Shown here: positions 1 through 8,692 of the stretch, in pieces
How the letters are laid out: every line of letters begins with the position of its first letter
How positions within the stretch are numbered: position 1 is the stretch's first letter
NCBI GenBank assembly: GCA_038040485.1
Contig: JBBPIE010000009.1
Span: 145,073-209,072 of the forward strand
Origin: Onstottus_B arcticum
GTDB taxonomy: Bacteria; Acidobacteriota; Blastocatellia; UBA7656
DNA: 64,000 nucleotides
Direction: 5' to 3'
Translations under genes and position numbers: made by a program
The notes under the pieces: generated by a model
Database searches by the model: none
What the model saw: the letters and a program-made list of their open reading frames with translations, nothing else
What the model was told of the DNA's origin: nothing

Positions 1-126
1 CTGTATGTGAACACGACGTTACTGCCGAAAGAGCTGCGGCCGTCGATTTGGCGCAAGGCGGCTCTTGTTGGAGTGGCTGTGTTTTATGGAGGTTTTATCG
101 CGCTCTGGATCAGCAGCTTAATCTGA
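1..126 (+). CDS. C-terminal fragment of an integral membrane protein
   Basis: The window opens inside a gene; frame 1 is open from base 1 to a TGA at 124-126 (41 residues). The fragment has a basic stretch (KELRPSIWRK) followed by a hydrophobic segment (VGVAVFYGGFIALWISSLI) that ends the protein, so it is the last membrane helix of a polytopic protein. The layout resembles the end of Nramp-type divalent metal transporters, but this is a guess from a short tail and cannot be settled without the upstream sequence. Confidence 0.6.
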   Translation: MYVNTTLLPKELRPSIWRKAALVGVAVFYGGFIALWISSLI

Positions 127-162
127 CAAAACAGGTTCCGGTCAGAGAGTTTGGTGCGCGGC

Positions 163-519
163 TCACCAAGCCGTCAGGAACACCGCAGTATCTGCAATGT
201 CTTCGGCGGAGCGACTCGCAATGATCTTCAATAAGCGGCGCATCTGGTCGCCCAGACTGTGGCGCTGTTGTTGAGCGAGAATGATTCCTGAGTGGTGCTT
301 TCCTCCAGTCAGGTACTCGTGATGAAGGCGTAGAAAGTCGCCTACGTTAAAGGAGTAGAGAGTTCGCCCCTGTGAAGCGGCAAGTTCGAGATGATCAACG
401 TCATCGCGCCTGATCATGGCTTGCTCTAGTGCCGTCGTAACATCGACGCCTCGGATGCGGAGCGCGTGAACCAGATCTGCATCCATCGCGTCCTCGTCGA
501 GGTAAAGCCGAATCTTCAT
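163..519 (-). CDS. DUF5615 PIN-like toxin
   Basis: A 118-residue protein. The N-terminus (KIRLYLDEDAMDADLVHALR) and the later segment TLYSFNVGDFLRLHHEYL carry the acidic residues typical of DUF5615/Mut7-C-like PIN-fold proteins, which are predicted RNases and VapC-like toxins. It is read leftward directly after the DUF433 gene; its ATG overlaps that gene's TGA by one base (TGATG at 517-521), so the two are translationally coupled. It probably cleaves RNA when free and is held inactive by its partner. Assignment rests on family resemblance; catalytic activity is not shown. Confidence 0.8.
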   Translation of the reverse strand: MKIRLYLDEDAMDADLVHALRIRGVDVTTALEQAMIRRDDVDHLELAASQGRTLYSFNVGDFLRLHHEYLTGGKHHSGIILAQQQRHSLGDQMRRLLKIIASRSAEDIADTAVFLTAW

Positions 520-809
520 CAGGCGCTTTGTCTTTCTGGCGGGAACCCCTCCTCGAGACGGTCGGCCTCGGCTTCATCGTCAGCGATTTCAGCTTCGATC
601 TGTCCACGGTTAGCGTGATAGTAGGCCAATGCCGCATGAACCTGTGCTTCGGTTATGTGACCGTACCGCCGAGCGATCTCCTCTGGACTATGACCTGACT
701 TGTACCAGATCGCTATGCGATGGACTGTGAGACCAGTCCCGGCGATGCACGGTCTGCCATGTCGTATTTCAGGGGCACTTACGATAAGCGATCCAATTTC
801 GGTGGCCAT
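519..809 (-). CDS. DUF433 antitoxin
   Basis: A 96-residue protein with the DUF433 helix-turn-helix pattern: an N-terminal strand (IVSAPEIRHGRPCIAGTGLTV) followed by VHRIAIWYKSGHSPEEIARR and an acidic C-terminal tail that would wrap the toxin. DUF433 proteins (VapB45-like) pair with DUF5615 toxins. The start is set by AGGAG eight bases upstream of the ATG. The pair is transcribed leftward, probably self-repressed by the DUF433 DNA-binding domain. Confidence 0.85.
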   Translation of the reverse strand: MATEIGSLIVSAPEIRHGRPCIAGTGLTVHRIAIWYKSGHSPEEIARRYGHITEAQVHAALAYYHANRGQIEAEIADDEAEADRLEEGFPPERQSA

Positions 810-892
810 GGTTTTATGCTCCTAGACGGACAATAACATAAGGAACAATCGAAGGCGTTTCCCAGCCGACGCCGAGCCCGACCAGCGCTGAC

Positions 893-1885
893 TTAACTAC
901 TTGCAGGCAAAACATCTCGTCCATAAGCCTCAACCGTTTCTTCTTCGTCGCCGCTCATCAAATAGATGTTGAACTGAGTCACCCCCGCGTCTTGAAGCTC
1001 TTTCAGCTTTCGCACGTGCTCGCTTGCCGGGCCGACTATGCAGAAGTTATCAACTATCTCGTCAGCAACAAACTCCGCGTTCGAGCTTCCCACTTCGGCG
1101 TGATGAAGATAGTTGTAGCCCTTGCGGTCGCGAACATATGAGGTTAACTCTTCGGGCAACTCCTCCGGTTTGTAGCGCGAGACGAGATCAACCACATGAT
1201 TAGACACGAGCGCCGGGAACCAGCGCACCTGGTCGCGGGCCTTCTTCAAATCGTCGGACACCCACACCGCTGCCGCGCTCATCACTCGAATCTTCGAGAA
1301 GTCGCGGCCGGCTTCTTCGGCTCCTTCGCGTACGAACTGCAAGCACCATTTGATCAGGTGAGGATCGGCGAACTGCAAGATCACTCCGTCGCCGACTCGA
1401 CCCGCGCAGCGCAACGCCTTAGGCCCGTAGCCCGCGATCCAAACCGGCGGCACCGCGTCCGCCCACGGCATTTGGATTTCGCGGCCTTCATACTCGATCT
1501 TCTTCCCTGCGCACAAGTCTTTGATCACCTGGACGGTTTCTTCCAATCGCTCGAGCGTGGTGGGCTTCTTGCCCATCACTCGCCGCGAGCTGTCGCCGCG
1601 CCCAATTCCAAGGTCCATCCGCCCGCCGGAGATTCGATTCAACGTCGCAAGCAAGCTCGCCGTAACCGTCGCGTCGCGCACCGCGGGATTCGTCACGCAA
1701 GTGCCGATTCGCATGCGCTCGGTGTTGATCGCCATCAATGTCATCAGCGGGTAAGGCTCTTGCCACAAGACGTGAGAATCGAAGATCCACGAATAGGCGA
1801 AGCCGGCTGCTTCGGCTTGTTGAGTCAGCGCGACGATGCGCTGATGAGGCATATCGGGTTTGAAGGTTATCGCGAATTCGAACAT
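893..1885 (-). CDS. LLM-class F420/FMN-type oxidoreductase
   Basis: A luciferase-like TIM-barrel oxidoreductase of about 330 residues. It begins MFEFAITFKPDMPHQRI, has the central LLM motif block (NRISGGRMDLGIGRGDSSRR) and the F420-family segment PVWIAGYGPKALRCAGRVGDG. It most resembles the subfamily found beside hydantoinase/pyrimidine-degradation genes. The ATG at 1885 has GAGGA upstream; an upstream in-frame GTG at 1927 lies in a repeat and is unlikely. Its neighbour is a beta-ureidopropionase-like amidohydrolase and an NCS1 permease follows further on, so a role in reductive pyrimidine or hydantoin breakdown is inferred. The true flavin cofactor and substrate cannot be told from sequence. 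Confidence 0.85.
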   Translation of the reverse strand: MFEFAITFKPDMPHQRIVALTQQAEAAGFAYSWIFDSHVLWQEPYPLMTLMAINTERMRIGTCVTNPAVRDATVTASLLATLNRISGGRMDLGIGRGDSSRRVMGKKPTTLERLEETVQVIKDLCAGKKIEYEGREIQMPWADAVPPVWIAGYGPKALRCAGRVGDGVILQFADPHLIKWCLQFVREGAEEAGRDFSKIRVMSAAAVWVSDDLKKARDQVRWFPALVSNHVVDLVSRYKPEELPEELTSYVRDRKGYNYLHHAEVGSSNAEFVADEIVDNFCIVGPASEHVRKLKELQDAGVTQFNIYLMSGDEEETVEAYGRDVLPASS

Positions 1886-1923
1886 AGAAATCCTCGTTCT
1901 ACACAAACCACGATCGAATACAG

Positions 1924-2061
1924 CCACAGATGAACACAGATGAACACCGATAAGAAAGGAAAGACCATTTGCGTTTGCTCTCTCCAGTCAAACTGCTTGT
2001 ACGCCCTCGCTCATCAAGTCCTTGCCATAGCCGATCTGTGTTCATCTGTGTTCATCTGTGG
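1924..2061. repeat. Dispersed inverted repeat, family R1, copy 1
   Basis: Arms of about 28 nt (CCACAGATGAACACAGATGA... and its complement ending ATCTGTGG) enclose about 80 nt. A second copy with the same arms and a partly similar interior (shared GCTCATC...TAGCC) lies at 6845-6984. Each arm is itself a tandem of a TGAACACAGA-type unit. Confidence 0.85.
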
Positions 2062-2077
2062 TTGCTTTCCCCTTCGG

Positions 2078-2947
2078 CTACTCTTCGACCAGCTCGCCGT
2101 AACTCTCGGGCCTTCGGTCGCGGTAGAATTGCCAGATGTTTCTTACCTCGCGAATCTCGTCGAGGTTCAAGTCTGCCACCACAAGCTCATCGTTATCGCG
2201 CGAGGCTTGCGCGATGATCTTGCCCCGCGGGTTGCAAAAGTAGCTCTTGCCGTAGAACTCGCCGATGTCCCACGGCTGCTCGTGACCGACTCGGTTGATC
2301 GCGCCGACGAAGTACCCGTTAGCCACCGCGTGCGCCGGCTGCTCGAGCTCCCACAGATACTCCGACAACCCAGCGACTGTCGCCGACGGATTGAAGACGA
2401 TCTCAGCGCCGTTAAGACCCAATGCCCGCGCCCCTTCGGGGAAGTGCCGGTCGTAGCAAATGTAGACGCCGATTCGCGCATACGCGGTCTCGAACGTCGG
2501 ATAGCCGAGGTTGCCCGGTTTGAAGTAGAACTTCTCCCAGAAGCCCGGTGCGGTGTGCGGGATGTGGTTCTTGCGATACTTGCCCAGGTACTTGCCGTCG
2601 GCGTCGATCACGGCCGCAGTGTTGTAGTAGACGCCGGTGATTTCTTCTTCGTAGATCGGCACGATGATGACCATTGAATGTTTGCGTGCGACTTCCTGCA
2701 TGAGCTTCACGGTCGGGCCGTCGGGAATCTTCTCGACGGAGTCGTACCAGTGAGTGTTTTGCTCGGCGCAGAAATAGGGCGTTGTAAAGACCTCTTGCAT
2801 GCAGATGATCTTGACGCCCTTAACGGCGGCCTGCTCGATGAACGCAAGGTTAGTAACGATGTTGGCCTGCTTGATCTTCTCGATCGGCTGATCAGTCGGG
2901 CAAGCGTTCTTTGTTTGTATCAATCCACAGCGTACGATCTTTGGCAT
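2078..2947 (-). CDS. Beta-ureidopropionase-like carbon-nitrogen hydrolase
   Basis: A 289-residue nitrilase-superfamily amidohydrolase. The catalytic Glu-Lys-Cys triad is visible: Glu in IICMQEVFTTPYF (near residue 52), Lys in YLGKYRKNHIPH (near 126) and Cys in VYICYDRHFPEGAR (near 163). The segment HTAPGFWEKFYFKPG is typical of N-carbamoyl-beta-alanine/N-carbamoyl amino acid hydrolases, which release CO2 and ammonia in the last step of reductive pyrimidine catabolism. The ATG is preceded by AAGGAG at seven bases. No dihydropyrimidinase or dihydropyrimidine dehydrogenase is in the window, so pathway membership is inferred from the LLM oxidoreductase and NCS1 permease close by. Confidence 0.88.
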   Translation of the reverse strand: MPKIVRCGLIQTKNACPTDQPIEKIKQANIVTNLAFIEQAAVKGVKIICMQEVFTTPYFCAEQNTHWYDSVEKIPDGPTVKLMQEVARKHSMVIIVPIYEEEITGVYYNTAAVIDADGKYLGKYRKNHIPHTAPGFWEKFYFKPGNLGYPTFETAYARIGVYICYDRHFPEGARALGLNGAEIVFNPSATVAGLSEYLWELEQPAHAVANGYFVGAINRVGHEQPWDIGEFYGKSYFCNPRGKIIAQASRDNDELVVADLNLDEIREVRNIWQFYRDRRPESYGELVEE

Positions 2948-2966
2948 GGTGCGCTCCTTGGTCCAA

Positions 2967-3062
2967 CTGGTTTAGGGTTTCTGGTTTCTGGTTTCTGGTT
3001 CGTGCGGGCAAGGAGATTTCAGCAAGCGAACCAGAAACCCTAAACCAGAAACCCTAAACCAG
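2967..3062. repeat. Tandem-unit hairpin (GGTTTCT unit)
   Basis: Left arm repeats TTTCTGG four times, right arm repeats CCAGAAA/CCTAAA; the two arms pair to a long hairpin between two leftward genes. It could act as a transcription barrier. Same unit as the hairpin at 27964-28084. Confidence 0.85.
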
Positions 3063-3069
3063 ACTCGGA

Positions 3070-4080
3070 CTAAAACCTAATCTTCAAATCAATCCACGTT
3101 GTTTGCGGCAAGCCGCTTTCCATCGCGGGGTCGAACTTGTATTGCATCGCAGTCTCGACGGCTCGCTGATCCAAACCGTAGCCCAGGCGCCGCGTCACAT
3201 AAGCTCGCACCGCGCGGCCGTCGGCGCCCACCAACACCCGAAGCTCAACCGAACCGTTGACCCGCGCGCGAAATGCCTTTTCAGTCTTTGGAGCGCGGAC
3301 CTCCTGGCGCACGACCAGCGGCCGGGAGGGGCTGGCGTAGCGTGAGTCCTTGACGATACCTGTCGCCCTCCGCGGCCGTCCCGAAGGCGCTGCGTTCTCC
3401 AGAGTCCGCAATCGCCCAAGCGACTCTTGAACTGCCAGACCGAACGCTTCTCGTTGAAAACCCGCGACGCCGAAACCGTCCATACTGACAAGCGCGCCTC
3501 GCAGTCGCTCTTCGGCGTCGGGGTCGCCTATCTGACCGAGCGCCCACACCGCGTCGTATCGCACGTCGAACGATTCGTCGTCGAGAGCTTCGATGATCTC
3601 GTCGACGCCTTCTTCGTCTTGCATCAACCCCATCGCGACAAGCACGGAGGATCTGACTTCGGTTTCAGGATCGCCGAGGCCGTATGAGAGAGCTTTCCCG
3701 GCTTTGCGTTCGCCGATCATTCCAAGCGCGAAAGCCGTGGAAGCCCGCACGCCTGCATCTTTGTCGGCGAGCAACGGGATCAGCAGCGAGGTCGCCGCCG
3801 GATCCGTGATCTGTCCGAGAGCGAAGGCCGAGGCTTCGCGGACTTTGGCTTCTTTGTCCGACAACGCTTCGACCAGAGCGCGGACCGCGCTGCGGGCTCG
3901 CAAGGCGCCCAGTCGATTCGCGGCGTCGCGACGCTTGTCTGCATCTTTGCTTCTGAGCTCTGACAGGAGATGCGAGGTCGCCGCGGCTTGCGAGGGAACC
4001 TCGGCCGGCGCGCGCTCACCGAACAAGACCGGTGCGACGAGCAAAACCATGAGCGATAACTTGACGGTTGCTGATGACAT
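3070..4080 (-). CDS. Secreted HEAT-repeat protein with TonB C-terminal domain
   Basis: From the ATG at 4080 the protein has 336 residues. It opens with a signal peptide (MSSATVKLSLMVLLVAPVLF), then about five HEAT repeats with the recurring pattern DPxxxVRxxxAxALGxI (LGALRARSAVRALVEALSD, ALGQITDPAATSLLIPLLAD, ALGMIGERKAGKAL and so on, residues about 30-210), a linker and a C-terminal TonB-like domain (VNGSVELRVLVGADGRAV ... AMQYKFDPA). It is probably a periplasmic adaptor that passes force or contacts an outer-membrane receptor. Upstream in-frame starts at 4104 and 4119 would spoil the signal peptide. Specific function unknown. Confidence 0.8.
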   Translation of the reverse strand: MSSATVKLSLMVLLVAPVLFGERAPAEVPSQAAATSHLLSELRSKDADKRRDAANRLGALRARSAVRALVEALSDKEAKVREASAFALGQITDPAATSLLIPLLADKDAGVRASTAFALGMIGERKAGKALSYGLGDPETEVRSSVLVAMGLMQDEEGVDEIIEALDDESFDVRYDAVWALGQIGDPDAEERLRGALVSMDGFGVAGFQREAFGLAVQESLGRLRTLENAAPSGRPRRATGIVKDSRYASPSRPLVVRQEVRAPKTEKAFRARVNGSVELRVLVGADGRAVRAYVTRRLGYGLDQRAVETAMQYKFDPAMESGLPQTTWIDLKIRF

Positions 4081-4120
4081 CTTGAGAGTTGCGTACCGGC
4101 ACATAGTATCAAACATCATG

Positions 4121-4207
4121 CCGATTTTGGATTTTGGATTTTAGATTTTGGATTGCTACGGCGCGGTTGGCCAGTCAATCCAAAATCCAAAATCCAAAAT
4201 CCGAAAT
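4121..4207. repeat. Tandem-unit hairpin (GGATTTT unit)
   Basis: Left arm is repeated GGATTTT, right arm repeated CCAAAAT, separated by about 25 nt. It fills the gap between the NCS1 permease gene and the HEAT-TonB gene. Related units occur at 21143-21247, 36349-36450 and 42491-42531. Confidence 0.85.
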
Positions 4208-4221
4208 CGCGCCTGGCTACT

Positions 4222-5724
4222 TCAAGCCTGAGGCGCAGCCGATGGCCCAGGCGGAAACGTTCTCATGAACGCGACGTAGGTTGCGCCTGAAACCAATAGA
4301 CCAACGAACCACGCGTAGTCGTACAGTGGCTTGAGGGGCGGCCAAATCAAGCCTCCCCATGCGAGCGCGCATCCGAGCAACGTCGCAACCACTGCCCTCC
4401 AGTTCCATCCGCCCGCGTACGTGTAAGCCCCCTCTACGCGATACAAATCAGGCAGTTCAAGTTGAGTCTTTCGAACCAGCCAGTAGTCGGCGATCAACAC
4501 GCCGGCTATCGACCCGAGCCCGCCTGAGTAGCCAAGCAGCCAGTTGAAAATGTAGCCTGATGGATCCGCGAGCAAGCGCCACGGCTGCATCAGCACTCCA
4601 ATCACCCCGGTCAGCAAACCTCCGCGCCTGAAAGTAATCCAGCGCGGAAACGCGTTCGCAAAGTCGTTAGCTGGAGACACGACGTTCGCCGCGATATTGA
4701 CCGATAGAGTCGCGACCACAACGGTAAACATCGCGATCGCAACCACGATCGGCTGTTTGAATTCGCCGATCAGAAGAACCGGGTCCCAGATCAACTTGCC
4801 GTAGATGATCGCCGAAGCCGAAGTGATGATCACACCCATCGCGGCGAACACTGTCATCGTAGTCGGAAGCGCAACCACCTGGCCCACCATCTGCTCGCGT
4901 TGCGAACGGCCGAACCGCGTGAAGTCCGGCATGTTCAAGGAGAGCGTGGCCCAGTAGCCGATCATCGCGGTGAGCGACGGTATGAATACCGGAAAGAACT
5001 CGGAGAAGCTGTTGAATTTTCCACGTTCTTCCATGATCACGCCGAGCCCTTTGGCCTTCCAGATCGCCCAAACCATCAACGCGAGCGCCATCACCAGCAC
5101 AAACGGCGCTGCCCAGTTCTCGACTCGCCTGAGCAAATCCATCCCGCGATACACGATGTAGATGTTCAGCGCCCAGAACAGCAGGAACGCGATGTATTCG
5201 GTCGGCGAGTAACCCGCGAGCAACCCCGGCGAGCTGATCGGTCCGCCCAACAGCGTCGGCCAAGAGGGAATGACGGAACGAAACAGCACGTGAAGCGCCT
5301 GGCCGCCGATCCACGCTTGGATGCCGAACCACCCGCAAGCTACAAGCGCGCGCATCAGCGCCGGAAGGTTTGAGCCAACCGTGCCGTAGCTTGCGCGCGC
5401 GAACACCGGAAAAGGGATTCCGTACTTCGTTCCCGGATGCGAGTTCAACAGTATCGGTCCGAGCACGATGATGTTGCCTAGCAGTATAGTGACCAGCGCC
5501 TGCCACCAGTTCATACCCGAACTAATCAACCCCGACGCAAGCATGTAAGTCGGGATGCAGTGCGCCATGCTTATCCACAACGCAGCATAGTTGTAGGTCG
5601 TCCAGTTGCGGCGGGCGATTGGAACTGGGGCCAGGTCTTCGTTGTAGAGGGGGCTGCCGGACACATCCTCTTTCAACTCGACGAAGTCGCGCGCGGGTGA
5701 GGTTGCTGCCTCGTTAGCGGCCAT
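4222..5724 (-). CDS. NCS1-family nucleobase:cation symporter
   Basis: A 500-residue inner-membrane transporter with about twelve hydrophobic segments. The N-terminus has the NCS1 signature region (LYNEDLAPVPIARRNWTTYN) and GWFGIQAWIGGQAL in the third to fourth helix region, as in uracil, allantoin and hydantoin permeases. The ATG at 5724 has GGAGG five bases upstream, a strong site; an upstream alternative at 5763 is weaker. With the amidohydrolase and LLM oxidoreductase downstream on the same strand it probably imports a pyrimidine or hydantoin for breakdown. The exact substrate is not readable. Confidence 0.9.
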   Translation of the reverse strand: MAANEAATSPARDFVELKEDVSGSPLYNEDLAPVPIARRNWTTYNYAALWISMAHCIPTYMLASGLISSGMNWWQALVTILLGNIIVLGPILLNSHPGTKYGIPFPVFARASYGTVGSNLPALMRALVACGWFGIQAWIGGQALHVLFRSVIPSWPTLLGGPISSPGLLAGYSPTEYIAFLLFWALNIYIVYRGMDLLRRVENWAAPFVLVMALALMVWAIWKAKGLGVIMEERGKFNSFSEFFPVFIPSLTAMIGYWATLSLNMPDFTRFGRSQREQMVGQVVALPTTMTVFAAMGVIITSASAIIYGKLIWDPVLLIGEFKQPIVVAIAMFTVVVATLSVNIAANVVSPANDFANAFPRWITFRRGGLLTGVIGVLMQPWRLLADPSGYIFNWLLGYSGGLGSIAGVLIADYWLVRKTQLELPDLYRVEGAYTYAGGWNWRAVVATLLGCALAWGGLIWPPLKPLYDYAWFVGLLVSGATYVAFMRTFPPGPSAAPQA

Positions 5725-5825
5725 GGTTCCTCCAGGGTTCCTCCAGGCGCGAGAGTGTAGCAAAAGAATGCGAATACCTGTAAGAGCGTTGACGGAAGGA
5801 CAGGCGGCATCTGGACGACAACAAC

Positions 5826-6002
5826 TCCGCTAGGAGTTGAATGTTTATAGACGCGGTTAGTTCCGAGGCGCACCCCAGCGGGGTGCTATGTCGGTGACTC
5901 GCTCATTGTACGAGGGGTTGATCCGGCACATAGCACCCCGCTGGGGTGCGGTTGTCGTACTGACCGGGTCTCTACAAACATAGCACCCCTCTGGGGTGCC
6001 AA
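5826..6002. repeat. Cluster of CACCCC/GGGGTG palindromes
   Basis: Three copies of a near-perfect palindrome of the form GCACCCC-nn-GGGGTGC (at about 5871, 5932 and 5983), two preceded by CATA, plus a CTCCGCTAGGAG palindrome. They fill the 370-bp divergent gap between the NCS1 permease and the CinA-like gene. Similar palindromes lie in the element at 29612-29889. No gene is seen here. Confidence 0.8.
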
Positions 6003-6095
6003 CCTTCAACTGAAAGTCTTGGGCGGCTGAAGAGACGTTCGGCAGGGTGTTACGAGATGTTGCCGCGCCAAGTCCTGAAAGCTAGAATCTCAACC

Positions 6096-6827
6096 ATGCA
6101 ACAGAAGACGGCGGCCATCGTTGTCATCGGCAACGAAATCCTGACCGGCAAGTCCGAAGACAAGAACGCCAGCTACTTGATCGGCGAGCTGTACAAGCTC
6201 GGAGTCGCGCTTCGACGCATCGTCGTCATCGCCGATGACGTGAACGAAATCGCGCGCACAGTGCGCGAGTGCGCCGGCGGATTCGACTACATTTTCACTT
6301 CCGGCGGAGTCGGGCCGACTCACGACGACGTCACGATTGAAGGAGTGGCCCGCGCGTTCGATCGCCGGGTGGTTCGCGTTCCCGAGTTGGAAGCGATGCT
6401 TAGAAGCTATTTTGGAGAAGGGATAAACGAAGCGCGGTTGCGGATGGCTGACGCGCCCGATGGCTCGGAGTTGATAAGGGCGGAGGGGCTTCGATGGCCT
6501 GTGCTGGCGACAGAAAACGTGTTTGTGCTTCCGGGAGTGCCCGAGCTGTTTCGCAGCAAGTTCGACGCTATTCGCGAGCGGTTTCGCGGCGAGCCTTTCT
6601 ACACGAGCGCGATCTACACGCGCGAGGACGAGTTCGACATCGCGCCGCGCCTCGACCGTGTCGCCGCCGGCAACCCGGAAGTCGAGATCGGCTCTTACCC
6701 CACATTTACGCGAGAAGACTATCGAGTAAAAATCACGATCGAATCGAAAGGTGAAGCAGCGGTCGAACGCGCTCGAGGCGAGCTGCTCGAGTTGCTGGAC
6801 CCGGCTCTGATCGCCCGAGGCGAATGA
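6096..6827 (+). CDS. CinA-type molybdopterin-binding-domain protein
   Basis: About 243 residues covering only the MoaB/MogA-like domain of competence/damage-inducible protein A. Seen motifs: VVIGNEILTGKSEDKNASYL at the N-terminus, FDYIFTSGGVGPTHDDVTIE and LPGVPELFRSKFD. This standalone short form lacks the C-terminal nicotinamide-nucleotide amidase domain of full CinA; related short proteins act in nucleotide-pyrophosphate hydrolysis, but the substrate here is unknown. I chose the ATG at 6096 because the family starts just there; the upstream ATG at 6057 adds a non-conserved extension. Neither has a strong ribosome site. Confidence 0.85.
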   Translation: MQQKTAAIVVIGNEILTGKSEDKNASYLIGELYKLGVALRRIVVIADDVNEIARTVRECAGGFDYIFTSGGVGPTHDDVTIEGVARAFDRRVVRVPELEAMLRSYFGEGINEARLRMADAPDGSELIRAEGLRWPVLATENVFVLPGVPELFRSKFDAIRERFRGEPFYTSAIYTREDEFDIAPRLDRVAAGNPEVEIGSYPTFTREDYRVKITIESKGEAAVERARGELLELLDPALIARGE

Positions 6828-6844
6828 TCTCGCACCAGATGAAA

Positions 6845-6984
6845 CCACAGATGAACACAGATGAACACCGATAACAATGGGAAGAATCTGTGCGTGATCT
6901 TTGCAGTCTAGCTGGCTGGTTGCGGGTTCGCGCTCATCGACTCCCCCCGTAGCCCGATCTGTGTTTATCTGTGTTCATCTGTGG
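6845..6984. repeat. Dispersed inverted repeat, family R1, copy 2
   Basis: Same 28-nt arms as the element at 1924-2061 with one change in the right arm, and a partly similar 80-nt interior. It ends 32 nt before the start of the esterase gene, so it forms most of that gene's upstream region. Confidence 0.85.
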
Positions 6985-7016
6985 TTGCTGTCCGATGTCG
7001 CATTGAAGGTTCAAGG

Positions 7017-8561
7017 ATGAAAAGGAATCTGTTGATCTTCTCGGTGCTGACGGCGTTGGCTGTGTTTCAGGCGCCCGCGTCAGTCGGCCAGGATCGCACG
7101 CTGCGATTCGAGGTAACCGTCGCGCAAGGGCTCATTTCGACGCCCCTTAGTGGACGACTCTTTGTCGTTATGAGCCGCACCAGCCAGCCCGAGCCTCGGT
7201 TTGCGATCGGCCAAACGGGACTCGACGCTTCTCCGATGGCGGCGAGGGACGTGAGTGCTTTGCAGAGCGACTCGTTGGAAGTCGTCGATCAACGGGCGAT
7301 CACGTTTCCGTTAGAGAGCCTTTCGCAGTTGCCGGCGGGCGACTACTTCGCTCAAGCGGTCTTCGATTCAAACCTCGATTTGAAGTCCGTGAACGCGCCG
7401 GGCAATCTCTACAGCGAACCGCAGAAAGTTCATCTCGATGCCGCTCAGGGTCAGCCGATCAAGCTGCAGCTCACCCGGAAAGTTCCGCTGGAGCAATTGC
7501 CTGCGGAAACCGAGTACGTCAAGTTTGTGAAAATCCAATCCGGCTTGCTCAGCAAGTTTCACAAGCGGCCCATCTATCTTCGCGCTGCGGTGATCTTGCC
7601 GCGCGGCTACGAGAGCGAACCGGCGCGTCGTTATTCGCTGCGTGTGCACATCGGAGGTTACGGCGACCGGTTCACGCGAGCGCAGAACATGATGGCGAAC
7701 GCGACCCTCTTTCGAAGGACGTGGCTGGCCGACGACACGCCGCGAATGGTTATGTTGCTTCTCGATGGCGACGGGCCATTTGGAGATTGTTACCAGGTCA
7801 ACTCGGACAACAACGGACCCTACGGAGACGCGGTTACTCAGGAGCTGATCCCCTTCATCGAGCAAAAGTTTCGCCTGATCGGTCAGCCGTTTGCCCGGTT
7901 TGTCGAAGGCGGCTCGACCGGAGGGTGGGTGTCGCTGGCGCTGCAGGTCTTCTATCCGGATTTCTTCAACGGCGCGTGGAGCGGGTTTCCCGACGGCGTG
8001 GACTTTCGACAGTTCCAGTTGATCGACATCTACCGCGACGACAACGCGTATGTGAACGAGCACGGGTTTGAGCGGCCGAGCGCGCGAGACTTGAACGGAG
8101 ACGTTCGCTTCACGGTGCGGCACGAGTGCCAGATGGAAAACGTGATGGGGTTGGGCGACAGTTGGACGATGTCGGGGGAGCAGTGGGGCGCCTGGAACGC
8201 GACGTACGGTCCAAGCGGCGCCGACGGCCGGCCGGTTGCGCTTTGGGACCCGAAGACCGGCAAGATCAACCGCGCGGTCGTGGAGCACTGGAAGAAGTAC
8301 GACTTGCGAATGGTGCTCGAGCAGAACTGGAAGACGTTGGCGCCGAAGCTACGCGGCAAGCTTACGATCTGGGTTGGAGAAGCGGACGAGTATTTCTTGA
8401 ACAACGCGGTTCATTTGCTTGACGAGTTCTTATCCAAGGCGAGCCCGCCCTATGCGGGAAAGATCATCTACGGTCCGGGAAAAGGTCACGGTTGGATGGG
8501 CATAAGCGAGCGGCAGATGATGGATGAGATGGTAGCGGCGATGGAGAAGGCGCGTCACTGA
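7017..8561 (+). CDS. Secreted esterase (enterochelin esterase/Fes-like alpha/beta hydrolase)
   Basis: A 514-residue secreted protein. Residues 1-25 are a signal peptide (MKRNLLIFSVLTALAVFQAP). The first 180 residues are beta-rich with no clear family; the second half is a PF00756-like esterase with nucleophile elbow EGGSTGGWVSLALQVFYP, an acid in IWVGEADEYF and a histidine in YGPGKGHGWMG. It probably hydrolyses an ester in the periplasm or outside. Start ATG at 7017 has GAAGG six bases upstream. Substrate unknown; not a siderophore gene by context. Confidence 0.8.
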   Translation: MKRNLLIFSVLTALAVFQAPASVGQDRTLRFEVTVAQGLISTPLSGRLFVVMSRTSQPEPRFAIGQTGLDASPMAARDVSALQSDSLEVVDQRAITFPLESLSQLPAGDYFAQAVFDSNLDLKSVNAPGNLYSEPQKVHLDAAQGQPIKLQLTRKVPLEQLPAETEYVKFVKIQSGLLSKFHKRPIYLRAAVILPRGYESEPARRYSLRVHIGGYGDRFTRAQNMMANATLFRRTWLADDTPRMVMLLLDGDGPFGDCYQVNSDNNGPYGDAVTQELIPFIEQKFRLIGQPFARFVEGGSTGGWVSLALQVFYPDFFNGAWSGFPDGVDFRQFQLIDIYRDDNAYVNEHGFERPSARDLNGDVRFTVRHECQMENVMGLGDSWTMSGEQWGAWNATYGPSGADGRPVALWDPKTGKINRAVVEHWKKYDLRMVLEQNWKTLAPKLRGKLTIWVGEADEYFLNNAVHLLDEFLSKASPPYAGKIIYGPGKGHGWMGISERQMMDEMVAAMEKARH

Positions 8562-8562
8562 G

Positions 8563-8681
8563 TTCTCTGTGTCCGTCTCTGCGTCTCTGTGCCTCTGCGG
8601 TTAGAGAGTACCTCAATTCTGCTAACCCGCCGCGCTCTCTTTAACCGCAGAGCCGCTGAGACGCAGAGGCCGCGCAGAGAA
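8563..8681. repeat. Dispersed inverted repeat, family R2, copy 1
   Basis: Arms of the type TTCTCTGyG...CTCTGCGGTTA and TAACCGCAGAG...CGCAGAGAA surround about 35 nt. Further copies at 40839-40942 and 51205-51290. It begins one base after the esterase stop codon and ends 12 nt before the antiporter start. Confidence 0.85.
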
Positions 8682-8692
8682 GAGGATCACGA

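Noticed and set aside
1196..1933. 245-codon rightward frame
   Set aside because: Fully antisense to the LLM oxidoreductase gene, low-complexity basic composition typical of GC-rich shadows.
1940..2677. 245-codon rightward frame
   Set aside because: Antisense to the ureidopropionase gene.
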